Positions 51,948 through 61,828 of a DNA stretch of 64,000 nucleotides are shown here, piece after piece (position 1 is the stretch's first letter; each line of letters starts with the position of its first letter). The DNA lies in assembly GCA_905182855.1 (NCBI GenBank), contig CAJJDA010000004.1, positions 186,001 to 250,000 of the forward strand. The letters are read 5' to 3'. The notes below the pieces were generated by a model, which was not told the DNA's origin, ran no database searches, and saw only the letters and a list, made by a program, of their open reading frames with translations. The DNA comes from a gamma proteobacterium HTCC2207. Its GTDB lineage: Bacteria > Pseudomonadota > Gammaproteobacteria > Pseudomonadales > Porticoccaceae. A program made the translations under genes and the position numbers.

Positions 51948-51984
51948 CAGAAAGTCCCGCGGCCGAATTTAAGATGAACCGCCA

Positions 51985-52413
51985 TCACTTGATATTCCAG
52001 TTACCCCAGTCCTTGTCTGGGCCTTCTCCGCCGGTTTGATTGTCAAATCCGAGCGTAAACACATCGACATCTTTGCCATGGGTACTAGGATTAGTATAGG
52101 CATAAGCCGAATCGCCACGGGGATCAACGGGCAATATTGGCAGATAGGGGCCAGCCCATTTCTCCTCACCAACCGGTTGAGTAATCAGCGCCTCTAACCC
52201 CTGCGCCTGAGTGGGATAGCGGTAGTTATCCATTTTATAAAATTTTAATGCTCCTTCCAGCACTCGAATATCCTGAGCAATACGCGTCACCTTAGCCTTG
52301 TCCAGTTGCTTAAATACCGTTGGACCAATCATCGCGCCCATCAAAGCAATGACCATAACAACCACCATGATTTCAATCAGGGTAAACCCCCCCTGCCTAT
52401 CGTTACTTTTCAT
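51985..52413 (-). CDS. gspG: Type II secretion major pseudopilin GspG
   Basis: GFTLIEIMVVVMVIALMGAMIGPTVF...MDNYRYPTQAQGLEALITQP...DVFTLGFDNQTGGEGPDKDWGNWNI. Confidence 0.97.
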   Translation of the reverse strand: MKSNDRQGGFTLIEIMVVVMVIALMGAMIGPTVFKQLDKAKVTRIAQDIRVLEGALKFYKMDNYRYPTQAQGLEALITQPVGEEKWAGPYLPILPVDPRGDSAYAYTNPSTHGKDVDVFTLGFDNQTGGEGPDKDWGNWNIK

Positions 52414-52511
52414 ACCACTACTCCACTCATAAGAATCGATTTTCTAGCCCACTATTGGCGCTCAGGCAGACTATTTTGTATCCTGGTAACATTCCAGCCA
52501 AAGGATTCACC

Positions 52512-53720
52512 TCAGATCATATTGTTCATATCGAGTATGGGTAGCATAACGGCGGCGACAACCGCCAAAATCATCATCCCCATCAAGATCACCATTATTG
52601 GCGTAAACAGCGCCATAAATATCTCGACCGCATTTTTCAGGCGCACTGAGTAATACTCCGATACGCGCAGCAACATTTTATCAAGCTCACTGGAAGCCTC
52701 ACCACTGCCGACCATATGCACTAAAAAACCACTGCCAAGCTGGCTGTCTTCTAGCGCCTTTTGCAAACTGCTACCCTGTCGCATACCTTCGGTGACTGAC
52801 TCGAACTTACGCTGTAAGTGCAGGTTGCTAACCACCGTAGCGGAAATACTCAATGCTGCCAGCGCGGGAACACCATTGCTAAGCAACACACCTAGACTGC
52901 GGGCCCAGTCGGCAATACTCCCCATTCGTATCCAGCGTCCCAGGCCGGGCATACTGAGCATTAGCTCATGCCAGCGCTCTTTGCGCGCAGGATCTCGCAT
53001 CGAGTAACGAAAGCCCAAAGTTAAAACAATAGCCAACAGCAGCAGAACCAAACCATAACTCTGAACAAAGTCACTGAGAGCCACCACAGCTTGAGTAATC
53101 AATGGCAGTTCACGTTTCGAGGTGATGAATATGGCGGTAATTTTTGGTACTACTACGGCCATCATGATGGTCACTACAGCGACCGAGAAACCGACTAAAA
53201 ACGCAGGATAAATCATCGCCCGGGTAATGGTTTTTTTGTTCTCTGCACTGGTTTCAAGATCCTCAGCAAGCCGCAAAAGTACACGGTGTAAGTGCCCACT
53301 TTCTTCGCCAACCCCAACACCAGCGATAATACTTTCGGGGATTTTATAAGGTGAGCGTCTTAAGGCATCTGAGAAACTTCGCCCCTCGATGATTTCACTG
53401 CGCCAGCTCTCTACCATGCGGCGCTGCCCAGCAGTCTCTGCCTGCTCAATAGTCATACGCAGGGCTTCTTCTAAAGGCAATCCAGACTGAATTAAAATTG
53501 CCTGCTGGTGCAACAGCAGGGACAGATCAAAATTATTAACCCTTGCCTCTAGGCCAATGCGGCGCTTGCCCGTACCCTTATCACCCAACTCCGCTAATGA
53601 CGACGGCAGTAGGCCTCGATCTTTTAGTATACGTCGAGCCTGACGCTCAGAATCAGCGGACACCACGCCGTTGATGAGTTTGCCGGCGTCGTTATAAGCC
53701 GAGTAGTCAAAGGTTGGCAT
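52512..53720 (-). CDS. gspF: Type II secretion inner membrane protein GspF
   Basis: MPTFDYSAYNDAGKLINGVVSADSERQARRILKDRGLLP...; start trimmed from the longer ORF. Confidence 0.96.
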   Translation of the reverse strand: MPTFDYSAYNDAGKLINGVVSADSERQARRILKDRGLLPSSLAELGDKGTGKRRIGLEARVNNFDLSLLLHQQAILIQSGLPLEEALRMTIEQAETAGQRRMVESWRSEIIEGRSFSDALRRSPYKIPESIIAGVGVGEESGHLHRVLLRLAEDLETSAENKKTITRAMIYPAFLVGFSVAVVTIMMAVVVPKITAIFITSKRELPLITQAVVALSDFVQSYGLVLLLLAIVLTLGFRYSMRDPARKERWHELMLSMPGLGRWIRMGSIADWARSLGVLLSNGVPALAALSISATVVSNLHLQRKFESVTEGMRQGSSLQKALEDSQLGSGFLVHMVGSGEASSELDKMLLRVSEYYSVRLKNAVEIFMALFTPIMVILMGMMILAVVAAVMLPILDMNNMI

Positions 53721-53724
53721 GGGG

Positions 53725-55179
53725 CTACTGACTCGTAATTCGAAGGACTTCTTCGATCGTAGTGACGCCCTCACAGACAAGCCTGAAACCGGACTGACGA
53801 ATGCTTGGTACACGACTGCGAATCGACTCCTCCAGTTCTATTTCGCCAGCATTATTATGAATCAGTGTTTGTAAAGTGGCATCAACAGAGACCAATTCAA
53901 ACAGGGCCTGTCGGCCAGAAAAACCGGTGCTATTACAGTGCACACATCCTGCAGCCTCGTAAATACTTTGGCCCGTCGTTAGCTTCAGTAGGTCTCGATT
54001 GAACGCATTCGGTTTTATTTCTACTCGGCATTGAACACAGAGCTTTCTCAATAGCCGCTGGGCAATAATCCCTCGGATAGTTGAGGCCAACAAAAAGCTG
54101 TCCACACCCAGATCTTGCAATCGAGTGATCGCCCCAGAGGCGGTATTGGTGTGCAGTGTCGAAAGGACTAAATGGCCAGTTAAACTGGCCTGTGTCGCAA
54201 TTTCGGCAGTTTCACCGTCGCGAACCTCACCGATCAAAATGACATCGGGATCCTGACGTAAAATAGCCCGCAGACCCCGCGCAAACGTCATGCCTGCGCG
54301 CAGATTAATCTGGGTCTGACTGATACCCGGAAGATCGTATTCAACCGGGTCTTCAACCGTCATAATATTACGACCCTGGCGATCCATTTGCTGAAGGGCG
54401 GCATATAAAGTGGTAGTTTTACCCGAACCTGTTGGGCCGGTGACCAAAACAATGCCGTGGGGCCGATTGATCAGCTCGGCTAATTCAGCGGACATCATCT
54501 CCGGCATACCCAGATCATCCACCTGCAACTTGCCTGCATCTTTATCCAACAGCCGCATTACTACGCGCTCACCATAACTGGAGGGCATGGTGGAGACTCG
54601 CAGATCAACATTGCGGCCACCAAGCTTAACACTCATACGACCATCCTGAGGAAGACGTTTTTCAGCAATATCCAGTTTCGACATAACCTTGATTCGCGAG
54701 ATTAGCAGCGGTGTAATCTGCACCGAGGGTGTCAGCACGGTACTCAGAACTCCGTCGAGACGAAAGCGAACTAATGATTCTTTTTCGTAGGGCTCAATAT
54801 GGATGTCGGAGGCATTTTCTTTGAGCGATTCGGCTAAAATAGCGTTCAGCAGACGCACTATTGGCGCATCATTTTCTGAGTCGAGAAGATCACCCGCGCC
54901 TTCAAGATCGGCGGCGGCTGACTCCATATCAACAAAGTCTTTGATGTCTGCCATCACCGATTCGGAAGAATTTTGGCCAGCACTATAATAGGCGCTAACA
55001 AGCTCATCAAAGGTTTCGCTGCTGACCCGCTCAATAGGAAAATCAGCATTGGTGATACGACTGACCTCCTCGACCGCCCAGTCGGGCGCATCTGGCGCGA
55101 GTATCAGATCTCCTTCAACTTTGCGTAAGAGCAATCTATTGGCTCGCGCAAATTCAAAGGGCAGAGATGCATGCTGCAT
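53725..55179 (-). CDS. gspE: Type II secretion ATPase GspE
   Basis: GIVLVTGPTGSGKTTTLYAALQ...IMTVEDPVEYDLPGISQTQIN...RQDPDVILIGEVRDGETAEIA; two CxxC zinc motifs near the C-terminus. Confidence 0.97.
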   Translation of the reverse strand: MQHASLPFEFARANRLLLRKVEGDLILAPDAPDWAVEEVSRITNADFPIERVSSETFDELVSAYYSAGQNSSESVMADIKDFVDMESAAADLEGAGDLLDSENDAPIVRLLNAILAESLKENASDIHIEPYEKESLVRFRLDGVLSTVLTPSVQITPLLISRIKVMSKLDIAEKRLPQDGRMSVKLGGRNVDLRVSTMPSSYGERVVMRLLDKDAGKLQVDDLGMPEMMSAELAELINRPHGIVLVTGPTGSGKTTTLYAALQQMDRQGRNIMTVEDPVEYDLPGISQTQINLRAGMTFARGLRAILRQDPDVILIGEVRDGETAEIATQASLTGHLVLSTLHTNTASGAITRLQDLGVDSFLLASTIRGIIAQRLLRKLCVQCRVEIKPNAFNRDLLKLTTGQSIYEAAGCVHCNSTGFSGRQALFELVSVDATLQTLIHNNAGEIELEESIRSRVPSIRQSGFRLVCEGVTTIEEVLRITSQ

Positions 55180-55405
55180 TATCTTAAATTTCCTTATTTT
55201 GGTCGGGAAAAAACTCCTAGCAATACTAATGTCGCATTGCACAGAACTCTACCATAGTCCCAAATTAATTCGATATTATTAAGCGCCTTGTTGGCAGGTT
55301 CCAATCAAACTATGTTGACCCGAGGCGGCGATGGAGTTTTTTAAGCATCGCTGCGCTGACATCTGTCAGTTTTTAAGGCCGGCCGGCTGACCGCCCTAAA
55401 CCTAA

Positions 55406-55741
55406 TCAGAAACTGGCTTGCCTACTCGCCATACTAGGGAACGGAAACGCACGAATGTTACTGCCACTGGGCGCCTCAGTTACTTTGCATGCGCCCTCTT
55501 TTTCAACCTCATCGATGCGCACGATCGACTGCATGGGAATGAAGCTACGCTTGATGTCAGCAAATTCATTTTTAAGCTTTTCTTCGGCGGGATCGACAAT
55601 CATCTGCGAACGTTCACCAAAGATAAATTCCTCAACTTCGAGAAAGCCCCATAGATCGCTCTGAAAGACGTGGCGAGCGTAAATCTCATACACCTGTCCT
55701 TGATTAAAAAAGGTAATGCGGTAAATGGGTTCGCTAGACAT
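55406..55741 (-). CDS. DUF1820 family protein
   Basis: PIYRITFFNQGQVYEIYARHVFQSDLWGFLEVEEFIFGERSQMIVDPAEEKLKNEF. Confidence 0.87.
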   Translation of the reverse strand: MSSEPIYRITFFNQGQVYEIYARHVFQSDLWGFLEVEEFIFGERSQMIVDPAEEKLKNEFADIKRSFIPMQSIVRIDEVEKEGACKVTEAPSGSNIRAFPFPSMASRQASF

Positions 55742-55878
55742 GGAGACTCACTACGCTGCGCTAAAATTTGGGTCGCGATAGTAGCACAAAATAGCGTCAT
55801 ATCATCGCTAAATGTTGCGCATTGACAGTGCAAAGCTATAATGCGCCTTCGTGACTTTGATCAAAGAATAAGCAAAAA

Positions 55879-57246
55879 ATGACAATAAAACCGGTTAAAA
55901 AGCTTCATATCGTGACTCATGGCTGCCAGATGAATGAATATGATTCGGCGCGCATGCAAGATTTGCTGGGCGAGAGTCACCAGATGGTGCCAACTGATAA
56001 AGCTGAAGAAGCCGATGTCATATTACTCAACACCTGCTCAATTCGCGAAAAAGCGCAAGAAAAGGTCTTTCACCAGCTAGGGCGCTGGAAGCATCTTAAA
56101 GAGGCTAAACCTGACCTAGTGATAGGGGTCGGCGGCTGTGTCGCAAGCCAAGAGGGTGCAGCCATTGCTAAGCGCGCACCCTTTGTCGACGTTATCTTCG
56201 GTCCACAGACATTACATCGCCTGCCGGAGATGATGGCGTCTCGAAAGACCGGTGGCGCGGTAGTGGTCGATATCAGCTTCCCCGAAATTGAAAAATTTGA
56301 TCGCCTCCCAACCCCAGAGGCCAACGGGGTCAGCGCCTTTGTGTCGATAATGGAAGGCTGTTCCAAGTACTGTACCTTTTGCGTAGTGCCCTACACGCGT
56401 GGAGAAGAGGTGAGCCGTCCAATGGCCGATGTGCTGGCCGAAATAGGGTCATTGGCTGCACAGGGTGTCCGCGAAGTGAATCTGCTCGGTCAGAACGTGA
56501 ATGCTTTTCGCGGCGAAATGCCCGACGGCTCTATTTGTGATTTTGCCGAGTTACTGCCTTACGTGGCCGATATCGATGGCATTGATCGTATTCGCTATAC
56601 CACCTCACACCCTGTCGAGTTTTCTGACGCACTGATTGATGTGTATGACCGTGTGCCTGAGCTAGTGAGCCATCTCCACTTGCCAGTACAAAGTGGCTCT
56701 GACCGAATTTTAATGGCGATGAAACGCGGCCATACAGCCATTGAATATAAATCCAAAATTCGCCGCCTACGAGCTCTGCGCCCCGACATCAGCATCTCTT
56801 CCGATTTTATTATCGGCTTTCCAGGCGAGACCGAGGACGACTTTGCCGCGACTATGAAATTGATCGAGCAGATCGGATTTGATACCTCTTTTAGCTTTAT
56901 TTATAGCGCCCGGCCTGGCACCCCCGCCGCAGATCTTGTCGATAACACGAGTGAGGAAGTTAAAAAACAGCGCCTTAAGATACTTCAGGGCCGGATTATG
57001 CAAAATGCTGCAGAAATTAGTCGCCGTATGGTGGGCAACATAGAAACCCTTTTAGTGACCGGCGTCTCTAAGAAAGACCCTGGGCAGTTGCAGGGCCGTA
57101 CCGAAAACAATCGCGTGGTGAACTTCCGCTGTGATGACCACAGTCTGATTGGTAAATTCACCATCATTACTGTCACTGAAGCACTGCCCAACAGCCTGCG
57201 CGGCGAGCTTGCCAACATAGCGACACTCAATGAGAAAGCCATTTAA
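55879..57246 (+). CDS. miaB: tRNA-2-methylthio-N6-dimethylallyladenosine synthase MiaB
   Basis: [19 protein letters not shown]...[24 protein letters not shown]-like C-terminus. Confidence 0.98.
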   Translation: MTIKPVKKLHIVTHGCQMNEYDSARMQDLLGESHQMVPTDKAEEADVILLNTCSIREKAQEKVFHQLGRWKHLKEAKPDLVIGVGGCVASQEGAAIAKRAPFVDVIFGPQTLHRLPEMMASRKTGGAVVVDISFPEIEKFDRLPTPEANGVSAFVSIMEGCSKYCTFCVVPYTRGEEVSRPMADVLAEIGSLAAQGVREVNLLGQNVNAFRGEMPDGSICDFAELLPYVADIDGIDRIRYTTSHPVEFSDALIDVYDRVPELVSHLHLPVQSGSDRILMAMKRGHTAIEYKSKIRRLRALRPDISISSDFIIGFPGETEDDFAATMKLIEQIGFDTSFSFIYSARPGTPAADLVDNTSEEVKKQRLKILQGRIMQNAAEISRRMVGNIETLLVTGVSKKDPGQLQGRTENNRVVNFRCDDHSLIGKFTIITVTEALPNSLRGELANIATLNEKAI

Positions 57247-57354
57247 ATCTGACGGCTTATCGGCTATTTTTGCGGACTAAAAAAAAGGTTACCCTAGGCA
57301 TTAGTTCGCGTTATGCTAACGCAATCTTGATACAGAAAGGCTCTAAATCACCCA

Positions 57355-58365
57355 TTGAAACGATTGGATACTAAACCATCAGCCCATAGCATCACTCTCG
57401 TGCCGAATGACGCCCGTCGCCTAGCCTCTCTTTGCGGCCAATTTGATGAAAACCTGCGATTAATTGAGCAACGACTCGGTATTGAAATACGCTCACGCGA
57501 TAATTTCTTTTCAGTCTATGGGGCTAACTCGGCATCAGAAAATGCCGTTAATGTCGTTTATAACTTGTACCAAGAGACCGCTCATTGCAGCGAACTATCT
57601 CTAGAGGAAGTGCACCTCCACCTTCGACAATACGAGAGCCAAAAACCTATGACCCCACCTGCCAGCAATTCACAGACTGCCGACAGCATCGATAGCTTTT
57701 CGATTATACGGACCAAACAGGGCAATATTAAGCCCAGAGGACTTAGTCAGCAGCGTTATGTGCGGTCGATTCAGACTCATGATATCAATTTTGGTGTTGG
57801 CCCCGCGGGGACAGGCAAGACCTATCTGGCGGTCGCCTGCGCGGTAGAAGCCTTGATGCGTGACGAGGTACAGCGAATTTTGCTAGTGCGTCCCGCGGTC
57901 GAAGCAGGAGAACGGCTAGGCTTTTTGCCCGGTGATCTAGCGCAAAAAGTGGATCCTTATCTTAGGCCCCTTTACGATGCTCTGCATGAAATGCTTGGCT
58001 TTGAAACGGTCGCTAAGTTTCAGGAACGCAATGTTATTGAGATCGCGCCACTCGCTTACATGCGCGGGCGTACTCTAAGCAATGCCTATATTATTCTCGA
58101 CGAAAGCCAGAATACGACACGCGAGCAGATGAAAATGTTTCTCACTCGCATCGGATTTGGTTCTACCGCAGTAATCACCGGTGATATGTCGCAGATTGAT
58201 CTACCTCGTGGCGTCGCATCGGGCCTAGTTCATGCTTGCGAAGTACTAAAAAATGTCGAGGAAATTAGCTTTACTCACTTTGATTCTCGCGACGTGGTTC
58301 GACACTCCATTGTTCAGAGTATTGTTGATGCCTATGACGACTTTGAGAAAAAAGAGTCAAACTGA
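57355..58365 (+). CDS. ybeZ: PhoH-like ATPase (YbeZ/PhoL)
   Basis: FGVGPAGTGKTYLAVACAVEAL...LVRPAVEAGERLGFLPGDLAQKVDPYLRPLYDAL; probable TTG start. Confidence 0.95.
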   Translation: MKRLDTKPSAHSITLVPNDARRLASLCGQFDENLRLIEQRLGIEIRSRDNFFSVYGANSASENAVNVVYNLYQETAHCSELSLEEVHLHLRQYESQKPMTPPASNSQTADSIDSFSIIRTKQGNIKPRGLSQQRYVRSIQTHDINFGVGPAGTGKTYLAVACAVEALMRDEVQRILLVRPAVEAGERLGFLPGDLAQKVDPYLRPLYDALHEMLGFETVAKFQERNVIEIAPLAYMRGRTLSNAYIILDESQNTTREQMKMFLTRIGFGSTAVITGDMSQIDLPRGVASGLVHACEVLKNVEEISFTHFDSRDVVRHSIVQSIVDAYDDFEKKESN

Positions 58366-58372
58366 AATAGCG

Positions 58373-58855
58373 ATGAAACTTTCAATCGACATTCAAAGGG
58401 CATGTTTATCTGATCAGGGTCCTGATGCAGACAACATTGAACGCTGGGTAACTGCGGCACTACGTAATGAGCGTGAGATAGCTGAACTCAGTTTCCGTAT
58501 TGTCGATGAATCAGAAAGTGCTGCGCTCAATGAGCAGTTTAGAGGCAAATCCGGTTCCACAAATGTCCTTTCATTCCCCTTTAACGCGGTGGTACCAGAA
58601 CCTCTGCCCATACTGGGCGACATAGTTATCTGCGCTCCCGTGGTTGCCCTTGAGTCATTGGTGCAGAGAAAAACGCCTACAGCGCACTGGGCACATATGA
58701 CTGTTCACGGTGTATTGCATTTACTGGGCTATGATCATCTTGACGACCAGGATGCCGCAGTCATGGAAGCCTTGGAAACTGATATTATGTTGGGGCTGGG
58801 TTTCCCACCTCCTTATCAGCAAGAAACTAGATTTAGTCAACAAAGGTCTGATTGA
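58373..58855 (+). CDS. ybeY: Endoribonuclease/rRNA maturation factor YbeY
   Basis: HMTVHGVLHLLGYDHLDDQDAAVMEALE zinc motif; start trimmed to MKLSIDIQ. Confidence 0.96.
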   Translation: MKLSIDIQRACLSDQGPDADNIERWVTAALRNEREIAELSFRIVDESESAALNEQFRGKSGSTNVLSFPFNAVVPEPLPILGDIVICAPVVALESLVQRKTPTAHWAHMTVHGVLHLLGYDHLDDQDAAVMEALETDIMLGLGFPPPYQQETRFSQQRSD

Positions 58856-58862
58856 AAAACTG

Positions 58863-59699
58863 ATGAACGACGAAACTAACAACACCACCGAAAAATCTTT
58901 TCTACAAAAGATTGGGCGCGCATTTTCTTCCAATCCAACCAGTAGCGGGGAGGTCACTGACATGCTGCGTAGCGCAGAGAACGAGTCAATCATCGATACT
59001 AGTGCGTTACAAATTATGGAGGGCGCACTCAGGGTCTCTGACTTGCAAGCTCGCGAGATAATGATTCCTAGGTCACGCATGAATGTGATTGAGGAAGACT
59101 TTAGCCTTGAGCAGATTTTGGATCTGGTTATTTTGTCGCAGCATTCTCGCTTTCCTGTGGTCGGCGAGTCCGCCGATGATGTACAGGGCATATTACTGGC
59201 TAAAGAACTGCTACCTTTATTATTGTCGGGCAAAGAGTCATTTGATTTAAAAAGCCTGCTGCGTCCCGCCACGATAATCCCCGAGAGCAAGCGTCTAAAT
59301 ATTTTGCTGCAAGAGTTTCGCGAGCATCGCTATCATATGGCTATTGTGGTGGACGAATATGGTGGCGTGTCCGGGCTGCTGACCATTGAAGACGTGCTCG
59401 AAGAGATTGTCGGTGAAATTGAAGACGAGACCGATGAGCATGAACCCGAGCAAATTAGAGGCAACGGCGACAATCGTTATCTTGTTGAGGGAATCACCGA
59501 AATCAGTGCTTTTAATGAATTCTTTGATGTTGGCCTGCCAGATGATGAATTTGATACCGTTGGCGGCCTGGTTAGTCATGCCTTCGGACGCCTGCCACAG
59601 ATCAACGAGAGTACCAGCATCGAAAATTTTGATTTCAAGGTAACTGCTGGCGATAATCGCAAAATCAATCAGCTGGAGGTCACTAAAAACGGCCTATGA
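58863..59699 (+). CDS. corC: CorC/HlyC-family CBS-domain protein
   Basis: REIMIPRSRMNVIEEDFSLEQILDLVILSQHSRFPVVGE...MAIVVDEYGGVSGLLTIEDVLEEIVGEIEDE. Confidence 0.95.
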   Translation: MNDETNNTTEKSFLQKIGRAFSSNPTSSGEVTDMLRSAENESIIDTSALQIMEGALRVSDLQAREIMIPRSRMNVIEEDFSLEQILDLVILSQHSRFPVVGESADDVQGILLAKELLPLLLSGKESFDLKSLLRPATIIPESKRLNILLQEFREHRYHMAIVVDEYGGVSGLLTIEDVLEEIVGEIEDETDEHEPEQIRGNGDNRYLVEGITEISAFNEFFDVGLPDDEFDTVGGLVSHAFGRLPQINESTSIENFDFKVTAGDNRKINQLEVTKNGL

Positions 59700-61206
59700 A
59701 GCCACTTAGCAGAGCTCAGGAGTCTGTATTACTGTTGGTGGCAGGCGCTCTATATCCTCTAGCGCTTGCCCCTCTGTCACTTTGGCCCCTAACATTTTTT
59801 AGTATCTCAATATTCTTTTGGCGACTGCAGCAGCAGCCTGCCAAACAGCTGCTATTCAAAGCCATACTATATGGCTCGGGTTTATTTCTATCGGGCGTTA
59901 GCTGGGTTTATGTGAGCATGCATGACCATGGCTCGTTATCGATGCCAGTAGCTTTCGTCGGCACGGTTATATTCTGTCTCTTTTTGGCCTTCGTATTTGC
60001 CCTGCCGTTTACACTTAACGCATTGATACCCCAAAACTCTTTGTCTCTGATGCTCGGTCTGCCAGCCATCTGGGTCATTGGTGAATGGATCCGCAGTTGG
60101 CTTTTCACCGGCTTTCCATGGCTTTATGCGGGCTATAGCCTGACTGATCACTGGTTAAATGGCTGGGCTCCCATCATCGGGGTACTGGGCCTCAGCTATC
60201 TTGTGGCCTTTGGAGCTGCGGCATTGACGCAACTGGCGCTGCGCCGCAAAGACCCCTGCCTAGCCCCAGGCCCGACTATCACCTTAGCCTTAATAGCGTC
60301 ACTGATTATCGGTGGCTATGCGCTGCAAAAGATAGACTGGACAACAGCTACCGATCGCACATTGTCCGTAGTGCTAATCCAACCTAATATACAACAGGCC
60401 AATAGATGGTCTCCCAGCCAGCGTGAAAGTATTTTAGAACAACTATCCGAACAGACAGAGCCCTATTGGGGTGCAGATATCATTATTTGGCCAGAGGGCG
60501 CTATCCCAGCACTGCCCACGGCTGTTATGGAATATTTGATTGAGGTCGATAATCTCGCAAAAGTGAACCAAACGACTCTATTTACCGGTATACCTACACG
60601 GGATTATCAACTCGGCATATTTTTAATTCGATGATAGGGCTCGGTGAGTCTAGGGGACAATATGATAAAACCAGACTGGTTCCCGCGGGGGAATACATCC
60701 CGTTTGAGGAAACGCTTCGTGGCTTAAATAGTTTCTTTGATTTACCTATGTCGTCGTTTTCCTCTGGAGCTTCCAATCAACCTCTGCTGTCTGCTAAGGG
60801 ACAGCTCATAGCCACGGCAATATGCTATGAGATTGCTTACCCGAACCTGGTGGCAAAGACCACGTTAGGCGCTAGTATGATTATGACGGTCAGTAATGAT
60901 GCTTGGTTTGGCAACTCAATGGCGCCTCAACAGCATATGCAAATGGCGAGAATGCGTGCCATTGAAAATGCTAAGCCTCTGATGCGTGGGACTAATAACG
61001 GTATTACTGCATTGGTTGATTATCGAGGCAATATTTATCAACAACTAGAGCAGTTTACGGCGGGGGAATTAGAGGGTGTCATCAGACCTAGACAGGGTCA
61101 GACGCCATTTGCACTTTTCGGTAGCTGGCCTACCGTCATTGCCGCATTGCTATGCTGTGCGGTGTTAATATTGATACGCAAATTAAACAGGATTAAAAAA
61201 ATATGA
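59696..61206 (+). CDS. lnt: Apolipoprotein N-acyltransferase, apparent frameshift at the T5 run 60620-60624
   Basis: N-terminal TM region, IIIWPEGAIPALP, LFTGIPTRDY; other frame: NSMIGLGESRGQYDKTRLVPAGEYIPFEE...AICYEIAYPNLV...SNDAWFGNSMAPQQHMQMARMRAIE. Confidence 0.95.
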
Positions 61207-61733
61207 ATGTTATAACAAAAATCTATCTTATCTTGGCAATGCTGGCCTTTCCAGTGCTTAGCAGTGCTTTAGAAGTAGGCGATCAGGCTCCGGCATTTTC
61301 ACTGCAGGGTACCGACGGAAAAACCTACAGCCTCGAACAGTTTCATAACAAACAGGCCGTTGTTATTGCCTGGTACCCCAAAGCCTTTACCAGCGGCTGC
61401 ACGATCGAATGTAAATCGCTAGCCCAGAATGGGCATCTGCTTAAACGCCTCGACGTCAGTTATTTCATGGCCAGCGTTGATGCTCTGGAGACTAACCAAG
61501 AATTTGCGGCGGAGACCGAGGCCGACTTTCCGTTGCTCAGTGATCCATCGAAAGAGGTAGCCAAAGCCTACGATGTACTAGCTTTTTATGGCCTCCCCAA
61601 CCGTCATACCTTTTATATTGGCAAAGACGGTAAGATTTTATTTATAGACCGCCAGATTAATGCTGCTACCTCGGCAGAAGATATGGCTTCGAAGCTTGAA
61701 GAGCTGGGTGTACCTGCCAGACGTGCGAGCTGA
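61203..61733 (+). CDS. Peroxiredoxin (Bcp/AhpC-TSA type) with predicted signal peptide
   Basis: MNVITKIYLILAMLAFPVLSSALEVGDQAPAFSLQGTDGKTYSLEQF...VVIAWYPKAFTSGCTIECKSLA. Confidence 0.9.
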   Translation: MNVITKIYLILAMLAFPVLSSALEVGDQAPAFSLQGTDGKTYSLEQFHNKQAVVIAWYPKAFTSGCTIECKSLAQNGHLLKRLDVSYFMASVDALETNQEFAAETEADFPLLSDPSKEVAKAYDVLAFYGLPNRHTFYIGKDGKILFIDRQINAATSAEDMASKLEELGVPARRAS

Positions 61734-61747
61734 GCATCTGAGTCAAA

Positions 61748-61774
61748 GGCCTATCTAACTCTGTTAGATAGGCC
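61748..61774. repeat. Perfect 12-bp inverted repeat with 3-nt loop (possible weak terminator)
   Basis: GGCCTATCTAAC-tct-GTTAGATAGGCC, immediately after the peroxiredoxin stop. Confidence 0.85.
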
Positions 61775-61828
61775 GCAGTTCCCCTATAATTCACGCTTGT
61801 TTGCCAACCTAATAAGCAGTGAATCTTA

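Noticed and set aside
58721-59290. 189-aa minus-strand ORF opposite ybeY/corC
   Set aside because: Antisense shadow of conserved genes, Ser-rich, no recognisable domain.
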